DNA of 64,000 nt from Fusarium oxysporum f. sp. lycopersici 4287 (lineage: Eukaryota; Ascomycota; Sordariomycetes; Hypocreales; Nectriaceae). A program made the translations under genes and the position numbers. Below the pieces are notes generated by a model. That model was not told where the DNA came from. It was given only the letters and a program-made list of their open reading frames with translations, and ran no database searches. The stretch covers positions 4,081,482 to 4,145,481 of the forward strand of contig NC_030990.1 in the NCBI RefSeq assembly GCF_000149955.1, in the 5' to 3' direction. Of this stretch, positions 12,114-23,800 are shown piece after piece; within the stretch, counting starts at the first letter, position 1; each line of letters starts with the position of its first letter.

Positions 12114-15100
12114 ATGGAGTCGTTTTTACCGCTGGGCGGCTTTCAGCTGCCCTTTCAGAAACGCCTCAGCAGACTGTATAACGATACTAAGAAGTCAACC
12201 GACTTTGTCAAAGAGCCAATTCAAAATGAGGAAGATCCAGAGATCAAGGCTCTACACCGGAAACTCCGCATTCAGAAAGATCGTCTAGTGAGTTGGGGTC
12301 TCGAATGGTCTGATCCCACTCAATCTGTTGAGATCGATGAGTCTCTATCAAAAGCTGGGTTGAGTGAGGTTGTTGGAAGTATCATGTCCACCATCAAGGA
12401 CATCCTAGCAGAAGCTGAGCCTCTTTGGCTAAGCTCAAAGCGCATGATTTCAGCACCTGCTACGTCAAAAGATACGAAGCCGCCGCTGGTTCAATGGGAT
12501 AAGAACCATTTTGAGGATTTGGTTAATGACCTTACTGCTTCAATTGATACACTCTACGATCTGTCGCGGACACGAGCAGCGGCTGGTGGAATCCCAAGAA
12601 GATCATCAAAGACACCGTTCAAGTCCATGTCGTCTACCGAGGAGTACAGACCATTCGAGTCCAGCCGCATGCAAACGCCTCAGCAAATTAACCCCCAGAC
12701 GCTAACTCATCTGCGGCCTAAGCAGGGTAATGAGGCTTCTGCTCCCCGAGAGGTGGTCTTTATGAGCAAGACTGCTTATTCTGAACTAACACATGGAACG
12801 ACTCGCCAACCGTGGGCACCTCTGCTTCTGGAATATGCAACCTTCGACTCAATTTATGCCGTGACGGGCATCATGCCTCCCATGGCTCGCTTTGAGAAAC
12901 TATCCGCCGGCCTGCAGCAAGATTCTCAGCGATCGCCTGGTACATGGACTGGACTACCTCGACTTCTCGGCTATTTCGAAGACCTAGAGAACTCGAGACT
13001 TGGCCTTGTCTACCGATTCCCTCCCTCATTCAACGCTGTCTCATTTGAGCGTCTTACTAAGAATCCTTCTTATAACCTCCCGACTCTGAATGATCTTCTC
13101 TCTGTTCCAGGATCAGAGCCTAAGCTTGAGGCCAAGTTCAGACTTGCTCACAATCTGATGAACACTGTTTTCGACCTGCATGCTCGCGGCATTACCCACG
13201 GAAACATTGCTCCAACCACTGTCTCATTCTGTGATGCAGTCACGCAACCGGGTGCGACTAATGGCGAGGTGGATATTCGACGCCCTCTCCTTTCTTCTTT
13301 CGATCTCTTTCCCGAAGATACCCCTTCGACATCACCAATTCTTTCCCGCCATCCCCTCGACCCACGCAATGCCCAATCATCGCCTCTTGTCAATAATTCT
13401 GACCAGAGGGTTCTGGACCTGTATTCCTTATCCACTCTGTTGCTCTCAGTTGGCTTGTGGAAGAAACTTGAGGATATTTTCCCCGAGGCATCTGCTTCTA
13501 TTCCTGACTCGGCCCTGGAAGAGCTTGCTGTCAGGTGTGGCAGCCTATATATGAAGGCCGTTCAAGTGTGCTGGACCGCAGTTGATGATGAGCTTGCCGG
13601 ACGATCGTCTGGTGAATCATTGCTGTCGTCGGTGCAAGTTCGCTGCAGTCGCTTTTTAGAAGCCTGCTGTATCTTGGACGGTGTTAGTGGTCTGGAGGAG
13701 AGGCTGGACCAAGAGCTTAACCCCTCTGAGACGCCAGCCCCTACCAGTGACTCGACCTCTATGAAGATGAACAAGGATGTAAAGGATGCCAAGGACTTCA
13801 AGTCATCACTAAAAGCTGCAAGCGAGAAGCCAATGGCGGCATCAGCGCCTAACTTGGGAACAGAAAAAAGTGCTTCCAAGTTTGAGGCAGTCGCTGATCA
13901 AGATGGTATGTCCCATTGTTCTCATTTGCATGCTTACCTCAATGCTAACTTGCTCCTAGATGCCCTTGAAAAGCAGTCAGAAACAAAGATGCGTTTATAT
14001 CCCCATGTACCGCTAGCGCCAGAAGTCGTGGAGAAGTGGAATAAGAATCTTATGCCCCAGATCAACCACGCTCTTCGTCATTTTTACCGCAAGCACCCCG
14101 AGTCGGTCGAGATCTCTCTTGAGTCAGTAGGCCCGAGCCCTCAGAAGACTCAACCCACAGTACTTGTTGTGTGTACATCTGTTGGAAAAGTCCGGGCTAT
14201 TCTTAAGAAGAGGCTTGGTGACCTCTTCGATGGAAGTAACGGCTTCGGACTCAAAGTCTGCCGGGGGCATGTGTTAAGATCTCGCCGACAGCCAAACTCC
14301 GTTCTGAGATCCATGGCTCGAAGGAGTGCTAAGGGTACTGGACTAGAATCGGACGATCTTGAAGCTATCAACCCAGAGTATCAAGAACGCCCGGGTAATG
14401 GTGCCAGTATTGGAGCCTGGATTGGAGATCGGCATCTGCCCCCTGTTAGCCTCGGAGGCCTCGTCATGGTTGACGACAAGCCTTACGGAATGACAGTCCA
14501 CCATATGTTAGACGACCCAGATCGTGACTTTGGGCCCAGTGACACCCTCAGGTGCAGTGCTCTACCTGACATGGACTGGTACGCGCAATCTGGTGACGAC
14601 AGCACTGTCGATGATGAGTTTGGCTACGAGCTCTCTGATACCGAATCCGAGGCCTACTCGGATTCCGATATCACCAGTGACTATGAGGACGATGAGGATG
14701 AAGACGAAGACGAGGAGTATAACGAGCCTGGAGATATTCCTGGCATCGAACCAGGATGTGGTGATGGATACATCGTCACACAGCCGGCTCTCGATGACGT
14801 AGAAGAAGGCTTCTACCCTGACCCAGAGACTCAAGACGAGGATCACCTCGACACTTACAGCGTCGGCGAGGTGTATGCTTCAAGTGGCATCCGCAGGAAG
14901 CAGGCCCTTGGACTCGTGCATGAGGTTGACTGGGCTCTCTTCGAATTCGCTCACGATAGGCTGCCTGACGACAACACCATTCCTCGCATTGATGACAAGT
15001 CGCCTGCTCACAAGGTCGATGGAAAGCAAACAGCTGGGTCGCCTATGTTGCGGCCAACAACTGTTGCCCCTTCAGACTCCTTGCCAAACATGGAGGTGCA

Positions 15101-15755
15101 GTGTATGGCTCGAACAAGTGGTTTGCAGACTGGCAAGATTCTCCCTGCTCTGACGAGTGTGAAGATCTACGGCCGTGTCTCACCAAGCCATGCCTATCAA
15201 GTCACCAGCGCGGACGAATCAGAACAGGGACCTCACAGCAAGAATGTCCCTCTGGGTATCCCTGGTGACAGTGGTGCTTGGATCGTCAGCCGTGACGAGG
15301 GTCAGCTTTGCGGACACGTTCTTGCATGGAGTCAGCGCAAGCGTGTTGCGTACATCTGCCCCATGGACGTCCTCCTCTGGGACATCGCAGAAACTCTGGA
15401 GGCTCACGAAGTAAAGCTTCCGGGAGGACAGGCCGTGGTGACCCTCAACAGGTCGGAGACTCACACCGCCTCTAAGAAGAAAGAGGCATCTAATCTCGAG
15501 CTTCATGACGAAGATGACTTATCGGACTTGGTTGAAGAGGAGGAAGATCTGCCCCCTCAACTAGTCACGTCACCTGACCTAGTCAGAGACACCACCAGCA
15601 TGAGAAAGTCACCCGTCTCCAACTGCAGCGGCGTCAGCGATCGGAGCTCCTCAAGCCCCATCCGCCTGGACACATCAAGTGACCTGAGTGGTATCTCTAA
15701 TCGATTTGAAGAGATGAGTATGAGTGGTAGTTTTGGGATAGGCGTTAGCGGTTGA
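12114..15755 (+). CDS. HeLo-like / pseudokinase / trypsin-like protease protein
   Basis: Large multidomain protein, 1195 aa if a 54-bp intron (13906-13959) is removed and 1213 aa if it is kept. Residues about 45-65 read [19 protein letters not shown], like the core helix of fungal HeLo/HeLo-like domains. Residues about 280-480 resemble a protein kinase lobe: HGN at 362-364 replaces HRD, SFDLF stands at the DFG position, and [15 protein letters not shown] matches helix F. It therefore looks catalytically dead. After a linker rich in S, T and K comes [20 protein letters not shown]. The C-terminal part is a chymotrypsin-fold protease with the order His (MTVHHML, 796/797), Asp (EVDWALFEF, 939) and Ser (GIPGDSGAW, 1053), in unspliced numbering. 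A very acidic insert (DEDEDEDEE, near 14690-14720) splits the protease fold. No signal peptide is visible. Its function is unknown; related HeLo proteins act in cell death and heterokaryon incompatibility. Confidence 0.85.
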   Translation: MESFLPLGGFQLPFQKRLSRLYNDTKKSTDFVKEPIQNEEDPEIKALHRKLRIQKDRLVSWGLEWSDPTQSVEIDESLSKAGLSEVVGSIMSTIKDILAEAEPLWLSSKRMISAPATSKDTKPPLVQWDKNHFEDLVNDLTASIDTLYDLSRTRAAAGGIPRRSSKTPFKSMSSTEEYRPFESSRMQTPQQINPQTLTHLRPKQGNEASAPREVVFMSKTAYSELTHGTTRQPWAPLLLEYATFDSIYAVTGIMPPMARFEKLSAGLQQDSQRSPGTWTGLPRLLGYFEDLENSRLGLVYRFPPSFNAVSFERLTKNPSYNLPTLNDLLSVPGSEPKLEAKFRLAHNLMNTVFDLHARGITHGNIAPTTVSFCDAVTQPGATNGEVDIRRPLLSSFDLFPEDTPSTSPILSRHPLDPRNAQSSPLVNNSDQRVLDLYSLSTLLLSVGLWKKLEDIFPEASASIPDSALEELAVRCGSLYMKAVQVCWTAVDDELAGRSSGESLLSSVQVRCSRFLEACCILDGVSGLEERLDQELNPSETPAPTSDSTSMKMNKDVKDAKDFKSSLKAASEKPMAASAPNLGTEKSASKFEAVADQDGMSHCSHLHAYLNANLLLDALEKQSETKMRLYPHVPLAPEVVEKWNKNLMPQINHALRHFYRKHPESVEISLESVGPSPQKTQPTVLVVCTSVGKVRAILKKRLGDLFDGSNGFGLKVCRGHVLRSRRQPNSVLRSMARRSAKGTGLESDDLEAINPEYQERPGNGASIGAWIGDRHLPPVSLGGLVMVDDKPYGMTVHHMLDDPDRDFGPSDTLRCSALPDMDWYAQSGDDSTVDDEFGYELSDTESEAYSDSDITSDYEDDEDEDEDEEYNEPGDIPGIEPGCGDGYIVTQPALDDVEEGFYPDPETQDEDHLDTYSVGEVYASSGIRRKQALGLVHEVDWALFEFAHDRLPDDNTIPRIDDKSPAHKVDGKQTAGSPMLRPTTVAPSDSLPNMEVQCMARTSGLQTGKILPALTSVKIYGRVSPSHAYQVTSADESEQGPHSKNVPLGIPGDSGAWIVSRDEGQLCGHVLAWSQRKRVAYICPMDVLLWDIAETLEAHEVKLPGGQAVVTLNRSETHTASKKKEASNLELHDEDDLSDLVEEEEDLPPQLVTSPDLVRDTTSMRKSPVSNCSGVSDRSSSSPIRLDTSSDLSGISNRFEEMSMSGSFGIGVSG
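13906..13959 (+). other. Frame-neutral 54-bp intron
   Basis: The stretch starts GTATGT, contains GCTAAC and ends CTAG, so it is a canonical fungal intron. It is 54 bases long and has no in-frame stop, so both spliced and retained transcripts stay in frame. Removing it joins the coding sequence as ...DQDDALEKQ. Confidence 0.85.
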
Positions 15756-15936
15756 CAACGACAGTAGTCGTATGTTTTTTCCTTTGTTCGGCAAGGAAAG
15801 TTTGTCTAAAAAATACCCTATTAGCGTTGGAATATGATGAGAATGAAGATAAGTAGTCCAGAAATGGATTTCATAGTTGCATAAAATTGCAAGAATAGGC
15901 ATTGTATCATGCTGCTCTGATATCGTCTCTCTCCTT

Positions 15937-16856
15937 TTACATAAAGTCGTCCTCCCAGTTCTCATCGCGGTCCTGGTTACTCGAACCAGCCATGTTCTCC
16001 TCTGTGAAGATATCATCGTAGGCATGGTCCTTCTGCCACTTCTTCTCCTTCCACTCCTGAGCCTGTCGAGCCTCCTCCTTCTTCTACAAGGGCATCAGTA
16101 ATCTCGGCTCAGTATTCACGGAGGTTCTCGCTTACCCTGGCTTGGAAAGCTGCCTGGTCACGACGTCGCAGCTCCTTGAGGCGATCATCTCTCTCCTGCT
16201 TAAAGTCTGGCTTCTTCTCAACCTTTGTCTTGTTAAGACGGTTGACGATGGGGTTCTCGCGCTGGGGAACCAGGACGCGCTTTACTTTGCGGGGGTCCTT
16301 GAAGCCGACTTGGCCGACCTCCATGCTGCCGTCTTTCTTGAGGTTGGACCATGGTGTGTAGATGACTGTGACGTTGTCTTTCTTGTTGCCTTGTGTGGGA
16401 TGTCAGATATGCCGTGGGAGGGGATCAAAGGGAGGAAATGTACCCTCGATGGAATTGGCCTTTGTCAGTTGGGCGAGATCCATGACGAGTTCTTCAGGGA
16501 GGGCGTCCCATGCCTGGCCTTCTTGCATGCGTAGGTAGATATGCGCACTGGAGAGTTTATCCGCGTGGAACTACATAGACCCAACGTTGTCAGTTTGCTC
16601 TATTCTCACTGAGATTTGGTTGGTCATCTCACCCTATATGTTACTTAGCACAAGCCCACTCATTTAATGGAGCACCCTACCAGATATCCTCTTCCCAGCC
16701 GAACTTGATCAGGTCCTCATCTAGCATCAAGTCTCAGCCGGTGGGGAACAGCGCGTTATGATTATCATTGGGCATAAGCATACTCTCGAACTTGTCCTTG
16801 CCGACATAGATGAATCCTGGAGGATCGACCACGTTGGAGGTGAAATAGTAGACCAT
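15937..16856 (-). CDS. CCDC25-like protein (NFACT-R/DUF814 family), broken junction
   Basis: Homologue of human CCDC25, from the NFACT-R (DUF814) family. Exons from the start are 16784-16856, 16681-16720, 16444-16570, 16136-16389 and 15937-16083. The protein begins [17 protein letters not shown] and runs through [53 protein letters not shown] and [18 protein letters not shown] basic coiled coil ([20 protein letters not shown]) follows, and the end is acidic (ENWEDDFM). Introns 1, 3 and 4 have clean GT-AG borders and keep frame. Intron 2 does not: after IW the genome reads TCTGGTAGGG where the conserved frame needs one more G, and the acceptor TAG is followed directly by FHADK. No GT-AG pair restores the conserved frame, so either one base is missing from the assembly or the gene is damaged. 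The family binds nucleic acid or tRNA-related partners; the role in fungi is not settled. Confidence 0.85.
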
Positions 16857-19614
16857 CTTGGAGTTTCCACTGGAAGAGAAGGAGATCGGGGATAAAAGAA
16901 ATGGATAGACAGGCTGAACAGGTCACCGTTAGTGATCTTGTGGTGAGCTGTGTGTTCTGATGAGGGGATCTTGGAGAAATTTCCGTTTGGTGGGGGTACT
17001 TGTGTGCTAACAGAACTGGTTATGGGTGCTCGCTGAAACCCCCTAGAACAAGAGGTGATCAGCCCTACAGGATAACACCAAAGTACCTCCCATTCCTGCC
17101 AAGGTGGGATCCAGAGTTTGATTCACGTGACATCGCGACGATATCGTGAAAGGGTCTGTAACCAAGAGCTCCTTTATCCATTCGACTGCCATACTCTTTC
17201 TGGAGTCACCACCCGAAATACCCAGTTATTGTGATGGCCTTTTCAACGTTAGACAACAGCCACTGATGCAAAACAAGTATTGACCAAGGTTGTCTCATGA
17301 CTCAGATCAAGGCTAACAAACTGATCATCTGAATCATGTTTTACTGTCTCGGCTGGCATAAAGGCTAGATCAAGCACTGGGAATGAGATATGTGTCGATT
17401 TTCCCAATACCACAAACTGTCGGGCCGGTACAGCCCACATGGTCCAAAAGAATTAAGGTGATGATATCCACTTATCCCTCCTCGTAAACAGCCCAATGAC
17501 CAGGCAATTTAATTATGACGAGGCAAGCTTTCGGCTATTGCAACAGGCTGCCGCTGTCAAGTATTTCCCCCTGTTTGTTCATCCCGCAGAGCCCCAAAAC
17601 CAGGACCCCATTCCTAATGTCACACGACAGTACCGGTATGTGAAGTGAGGCGTCAAGAGCTTGTCTATTCAGCTGAGAGCCCTTGTGTCTTGATCAGCTT
17701 AGAATCCAAGATCTTGTCAAAGGCCCCCATTCACGATGATCGGTGACTTCTCAGTCGCTAGTCACTGTTTGTTTGTGTAACACATCACGATAGCCGTGTA
17801 TGGATACAAAAGCAACGATGGTAGCTCAAAACCGGCTGTCTCAGCCTCTCATTTCCTTGAGGTAACCACTGTCTTATCAACCTGTGCCAAGTTCCACCGT
17901 CCCTGTTGTGCCGTCACGCCGGTTGGGTGATCTTCAGTAAGTATTAGTGACCTTGTAATCTCTGGCCCTTGGAATCAAATCGGTTCTGTCTCACCGTGAA
18001 TCTTGCTGAGTATTGGTCACTTATATTGCTTTTTCTTCTCTCATGTTCGATCGACGTTGACATGCTCCGCTCCACCTCTGATCAGACCTCAAATATCGGA
18101 ACGGGGTCCCTAGATTTAGTCCGATCTCGTATCTCGGATTCGAGAAGTTATGTAAGAGTAAACTTAGTACAATGCCTTGTAAGTTGACACTATCCACTGG
18201 GAGTCGCCGAGACATTCCGGGTATCGTTATGGGGGATGGCGATACTGCACAAATGGCCAGATCCTTGCATGACGCACAAGGGCAAAGGTGCAAGCAACGA
18301 GGCCAATGACTGGCTTATAGACAGGGGCTTCGGGCATTTCTCCATCCACAAGGCTGCCAACCCAAGACCGGAGAGTGCAATCCTCATGTATGTATGCTAA
18401 CCCTGGCATATAATGAGCAAGATAAGTGAGGTTGTACTCTCTTGGAGTTTCCTCTCTGGGCCTCGAGGTGTCAAACATCAGTGGTTGGTAGTCGGAATAT
18501 TCATAGGCGGTAGGTAAACAAGATCCAAGCTTCTACCGGCCTTGGCAAACATGCCGGGCCTGGACTGCGTCGGATGTCTCCCCTGATCACATCCGGGAGG
18601 CGCAGGGCTGGACGCTTCATACTGACAACATGTTCTTCTCCTGGGCCTCAAGGGGTGGCCCTGTTGGCGAGAATACAGGTAGATGCAGGCTTCTTCCGGA
18701 TCAAGTTAATTCATGCCCAACCCTGTCAAGGTCAGTGACGTTGCTTGTTGGGCCCCTTGGCATATGCAGGGCGATGTAAAGCCACTACGCACTGTAGTTG
18801 CAGCATGAATGTCGGCACCGCCAACCAGCTCATGCGTAGCGTCTTCCTCACTGGCCGAAACACAAGAAATCATGCTGATAACGTTTTCCGTCTGTCCTTG
18901 GCATCGGGCTCTAAGTCGGTCCCGAGGATCTATTCCGAGCTTTGGGGATTGGTGTTTCTATTTCAGCCACCTTTCCATCAGCTAGCATTAGCTTTCCACA
19001 ATGGCCTGTGGCGTCATGACCGTTGCTTTTTTGGAATGCGTCCCCTACAGTAGCGTATTCTGAACTTTGGTGTGGAGAATGGCCAAACTAATGGCTCCCC
19101 TGACTCAAAAACTTCCGAACAACATCAGTCATTCCGTTCCGCAAAGATGACAATATCAGGGCACTCTCGTAAACCTTCAAAAGCTAGATTATGCACGCTC
19201 ATCTGCAGCCCGGAGCTCTTCAGCCGCCGAGGTTCCATCGAGCTTCTAAGCGAGACGTAGTGTATCCCAGCGGGTAGGGTCCGAGCTATTATGATTTTTG
19301 AAATTTCCGCGGAGGACGTAAACACACAAAAACTGATGAGTCAGTTCCGCTGGCCCTTTAAGACCCAGATATATATAATACATGTGAAATCTCCCCGATT
19401 GACCATCGTGGATGTCGCGTCGCAGTTCCTCAAAACCTTGTTGTTACCTGTCATGCAGACTCATGCTTAATCCTCGACACCGCCGATAGAATTCTGATTC
19501 TGCCTGATAGCTTCTGCGAGATGCCTATCAGCAGTCTTGCAGTTTTCGTTGTTATGTTTGTCATTATGCTTTGAATATTTTGCGTCTTGGTGTTTTCCGA
19601 GGTTGGTATTATGA
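16857..19614. other. Intergenic region, no gene seen
   Basis: This 2.8-kb stretch lies between the CCDC25-like start and the velvet-like stop. The longest frame (minus, 18227-18478, 83 codons) has no recognisable motif and no clear start context or splice signals. A TATATATAATA run lies near 19369-19380. I see no tRNA and no long repeat. Confidence 0.55.
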
Positions 19615-20131
19615 TTAATGGATATAGACTCCGGCGGCCTGGAGAGCTCGGATGATGCTGCGCTCAACGGAACCTAAGCACCAGAAGGTTAGCTGGATAA
19701 GTTTACTTTTCTTGGATATGGAGCGACTTACCAGCACTTACAGCCGGCACTGCTTCGTTAACGACGGTGACACGACTGCTCTTGGCGTGCTCTTGAAAAT
19801 CATAGCCGTCTGTGTTGTCGTAGGCAACCTTGTAAACGTCGACTCTTATCTTGTAAGCGCCTTCAACTAGAATAGCAAGGTCTGTGTACGGGAAATGTAT
19901 TGTTGTTCTTGAAGTTCCAGCTGTGGTTACATCGACGCCGTTCACCGAAGTGGTCCCCGACAAGCCTCCCTCAACAATATTCCCTTCTCTCGTAAGTAAG
20001 AAAGCCATGGCGAAGAAATAGTGGCCAGGTACAGCCCCTCTGAAGTTTAGCTCTGCAACGAGAGGTGGATGAAGGGTGGTCGAGACCTGGGCTCGAGCAG
20101 GAGGTTGAACAACAATGCTAAAGGCTGTCAT
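19615..20131 (-). CDS. Short velvet-domain protein
   Basis: Two exons, 19732-20131 and 19615-19673, encode 152 aa. The 58-bp intron has donor GTAAGT, branch GCTAAC and acceptor TTAG. Almost the whole protein is a velvet-type fold: FSIVVQPPARAQV at the start, PPLVAELNF, GHYFFAMAFLLTREG in the middle, FPYTDLAILVEGAYKIRVDVY, and after splicing SVERSIIRALQAAGVYIH at the end. These match the order of motifs in VeA, VelB, VosA and Ryp2 (qPP.rar, PPlvvel, FPdLsi..G.yrlr, LsraLa.qG..i). Velvet proteins are fungal transcription regulators that bind DNA and dimerise to control development and secondary metabolism. This one lacks the long disordered C-terminus and the nuclear localisation or PEST regions of the classical members. 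The splice choice rests on restoring the conserved C-terminal helix. Confidence 0.72.
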
Positions 20132-20780
20132 AATGTTTTTGGTTCCAAAGTATTGAGTGATTTTCTTGATGTATTCTTATACATGGCACTAGTATGCCGC
20201 CTTAAAACTAACCCAAGAGAGGTTTTATAACATATCTGGGTAATACAGTGTCGTAGATGGCCATCAAATATCCCTATCAGAGACGTTCTTCCGATGTTTC
20301 AATGCCAAAGATAGCCCAACAGCCTGCTTGTCAGGGGAGCTTCCGCGTCAGGGATGGTGAAGAAGAAGATGATGATGAATGATTGAGTGGGATCACGATA
20401 CTTGAATGGCGAACAGAGTATCACTGCTCCTTTCTCTCGCCTGTCGTTGTATGCTCATATATGGCGGAAGAGACGCCGACTGGCAGAATATGTCCGACAG
20501 ATGCAAGTACAGGCTTGTATCGGGAAGAGGCCGTCAGATCAATGCTTTATTCTCTCGGGGGATGTTTGGGGCAAGGTAAGGTATAAAGGGCAAAGAGGGT
20601 TGGCTGATGGGATATGATGCGGTATTGGAAGCAAGGCAACAACAGGCGAGGCAAATGAAAATGAGGCAATAGTCAGCCAGCCACAGACAGACAGGTGTGA
20701 GTGTGACTCGTGAATATCGCTGATGGGGTAGGTACAGAGTACAAAATACAATAAAATGTTTGAGGCCGGCAGTTTTCGAT

Positions 20781-20804
20781 AAGTAAAGTAAAGTAAAGTA
20801 AAGT
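20781..20804 (+). repeat. AAGTA microsatellite
   Basis: Four perfect AAGTA units are followed by AAGT, giving a 24-bp pentanucleotide tandem repeat in the gene-poor tract. Confidence 0.9.
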
Positions 20805-22190
20805 GAACATGCAGGCAGATTGTCACCGACGCAGTAGGACTCGATGTCTGATCCCTGGACTTGACCTCACCTCATTTAAGGATCCCTGCGGGCATATCAT
20901 ATCTAAGTGCAAGGCGCAGGGTACTATAAGGGTGGACTTAGGTTGGCATAAAATGGCGGAGTCAAGCACAAACAAGGGGACTTTGCATTTGTGCCTAGCT
21001 CCAACGGCGCCTGGGAGTTGTTAAAACAACGTCAGCCCAATTTGTCGGGTTTACAACCAAGCCAAGCTGACAACCGAGCGAGCAAGAGGAAGATGCAGGG
21101 TATCGCTGGCGTAGAATCTTGCGGCAAACGGCACTACCTTAGCCTTGGCATGTTTACGCGGGCGAGCTACGTCGTAGTTACAGAGCTGTGACGAAATTGT
21201 GACCGTTGGCATTTACTGTACCCAAGCTCGGAGCCTCAAGAGACTGAACTCTATAGCCGTGGCTGAGGGCAGATCTCGCCAACTAGACCCAACGCCGTGG
21301 GATGGAGGATAGATCGGCTCTAATCAGTAATCATGTCAAAACAAAGCGATCTTTATTTCTTATCCTTTTTCTTTTTTCTTTTATTCTTGCTCTTGGCGCG
21401 AATTGGAGTGGGTCGAGATCTTAGACATGCACCTGATACTTTGGTACCGACATACGATACGGCACTTCATCCTAGGGTCCAGTTGACAGTTTCCAGCCAC
21501 GTGCCTAGTTTCCACAGGACAAGGAAACTAGGAAAAGGCTGAAACATGTTTGGCTCGATGCTGAGAAGGGTCTTCGATTTCCCAGATCAAAGACTTGCGG
21601 TTGGTGGCTATGATGTCTGCCCATATCTTGATACCATGACAGATACCGGCTGTATCTAATGCCGAGGTTACAAAAAGCAACGATAGCCTCACCTGAGCTT
21701 CAAGCGTACGAGCGGCAACCTCTGTCTCGAACTCTGCATGTACTCGGACCAAAAACAAGTCGAAGAGAGAAGAGAAGGCTACGCTACCACCAGAGGCTGA
21801 ATCGTGAGGCTTCACTTACCTTGAACGAGCGGCCGACCGGACCTGCACTTCGGTCTAGCGGTAGTTCACTTTGCCAAGCCCCAAAAAGGCTGGTAAAGCA
21901 TCAACAAAGCATCTACAGTAGTCTTGAACGCCGCCGACCTCAAAGGCGAAGATGATGACACTGCATAAATGCGTTTCGGGGTTCTGGCTCAGGGGCAAAC
22001 ATCGAGCTATGACCAGGATCTACAGCACCATTAGCGTCAAAGTTTGTCCACGGGGAATTTCCATGGTTGGTGAGACAACGATCTTCACCAAGGGACGCAG
22101 AGCAGGGGACATCCCTGACACCCATTCTTCAGGGCCTTAGCTCTGTCATGTCCCCACTGGAACATTACATTTCATGTTTGTTCGGTCATA

Positions 22191-22227
22191 CAGTGGGATG
22201 CAATAAGTTTGAATCCAGGCTGAAGTA
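22191..22227 (+). repeat. Left terminal inverted repeat of the mimp
   Basis: This arm pairs with 22368-22404. The outer 27 bases are identical and the inner 10 differ at three positions. Confidence 0.92.
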
Positions 22228-22367
22228 CCAGCTGTTGTAATCTAGCTCCTGTATACAATGCTTTAGCTTGATAAAGTCAATGCTAAGCTGTATCAGGCAA
22301 AAGGCTATCCCGATTGGGGTATTGCTACATAGGAAACTGGTCTTACCTCGGTCAGTCAGTAAATGTG

Positions 22368-22404
22368 TACTTGAGTTTGGATTCAAACTTATTGCATCCC
22401 ACTG
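22368..22404 (-). repeat. Right terminal inverted repeat of the mimp
   Basis: This is the reverse complement of the left arm, ending TTGCATCCCACTG before the TA duplication. Confidence 0.92.
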
Positions 22405-23800
22405 TACAGTGTTGCAATTCTTGGACTAGCCCAGGCAAACAAGATACTCAGCGAGATCCGGAAGACTAGCCAACGTAACACAAGCAAGACCAGCCACCAA
22501 ATTACGCCACTTCGATGTTAGTGTCCTGCAGGCCAGGGAGCTAGTTTGCTGCAGGCTTTGACGTCGGTAAGACGCACTTGTTTGGTTCAATGATAGATGC
22601 TGACTTAGTTGCGCAAGACACGCAATTCCTTGCGAGGATATGCTCTCAACCGCCCCAGATTTGACTCGTCCCCAGTTCTCTCTGGCTCTGAGCGCGCCCG
22701 TGCAGTAGCGCGAGGGAGATGTTTTACGGATGGATTTGCCCGAAACAAGACTGGACAGGAATGCACTGCGAAAGAAACACCACCAGTAGCAATTGATGCT
22801 ATGCCCAAAAGCGGCTTGTTTGCTCCAAGCAAGTTACGACTAAATTGGTTGGGCATAGAAGAGGCGGGCGGAACTGGTTGATACTGCCATGCCTTTAAAA
22901 AGTGAAGCGTGCATGACCAACTATCGTGTCCATCAGCCTTGTCAAACTGTTGGTTCGTCTTGACGGCTGGTGTACCCGGTTGTTGAAGAAATTACTCGAG
23001 TCGAAAGGTCCAAGCGAGTCACTGAATAACCCACGAATCGCAAGCTGCATACGATTTAGGCATGGTCTACGACTTTGTCGGTACGATGAAAGACGCATTG
23101 GGTGTTGTCGAGTGCTTTGGTGTTGTTAAAATGGAGCTTGCTGCTTGATATTCGACAAGGGTCTCCAGTTAGCCCTGTGCTTGTGGGCTGCGTTAGTGTG
23201 GACTAAGCTGAGCTGATTTGCATCCGGAGCATAAATTTACTGGGGACTCGATCAAGGGTTCATTACCTATTTAGTCCGTTTGGTATTAGCAGCATTCATC
23301 ATCACCAAGTTTGGTGATATGCTGGTCGTTGTCGATTTTGTTCTCAGGTCTTTACTATAACCATCTGGGATATAGTATCATGTTCGGCAGCTCATTTCAT
23401 TACGTAGCCCTACATCTGTCTCCGCTTTGGGGCATTATACCTACAGCAGTCTTCAGATATGATGAGTCAAGGAACCGCTCGGGGAGCCGGAGTGCCATAT
23501 TCTACCTTTAATGGTGATAGTGCTGCTGCAAGCTCCTGCAATTTAAGACGTTACTAAGGTGATTTGCAAGGAACATTATGCATGATATCTTTCTCAGACT
23601 GCAGCATTAACATTTTCTACCTGGTCTTGTTCTTCTAGAATTTGCGGGTCGTCTTTTCTCACAAATACCTCCACAATCATCCATGTTATAGTGTTGTGAA
23701 CCCTGGCTCGCTTGGACTCTTGACAGCTCGGATCTTCTGATCTTTTGATCATTGTTATCCGAGCATCGCAACCTTCGGATGTACGTACTTACGCGGGTTG

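Larger units (their letters stand above)
22191..22404. mobile_element. mimp-type MITE (miniature impala)
   Basis: A 214-bp non-coding element is bounded by inverted repeats. The left end begins CAGTGGGATGCAATAAGTTT and its first 27 bases are repeated exactly in reverse complement at the right end (22378-22404). The pairing extends to about 37 bases with a few mismatches. The element is flanked on both sides by TA (22189-22190 and 22405-22406), the target-site duplication of Tc1/mariner elements. The TIR beginning CAGTGGG(A/G)TGCAAtAA and the size match the mimp family of Fusarium, which is thought to be moved by impala transposase. The short frame inside has no coding value. No effector-like secreted ORF is obvious within 2 kb on either side. 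Confidence 0.92.

Noticed and set aside
19467..19667. Minus-strand frame reading SAASSELSRPPESISINHN as a velvet C-terminus
   Set aside because: The other frame over the same bases gives SVERSIIRALQAAGVYIH after clean splicing, which fits the velvet end much better; this one starts at TTG.
21850..21925. tRNA-like A-box (GGTCTAGCGGTAGTTCA) on the plus strand
   Set aside because: There is no matching B-box (GGTTCGAATCC type) at the right distance and no acceptor stem pairing.
22605..22856. Minus-strand ORF near the mimp as a candidate effector (PLLGIASIATGGVSFAVHSC)
   Set aside because: The hydrophobic stretch is preceded by charged residues, has no clear cleavage site, only one cysteine follows, and an equally open frame lies on the other strand.
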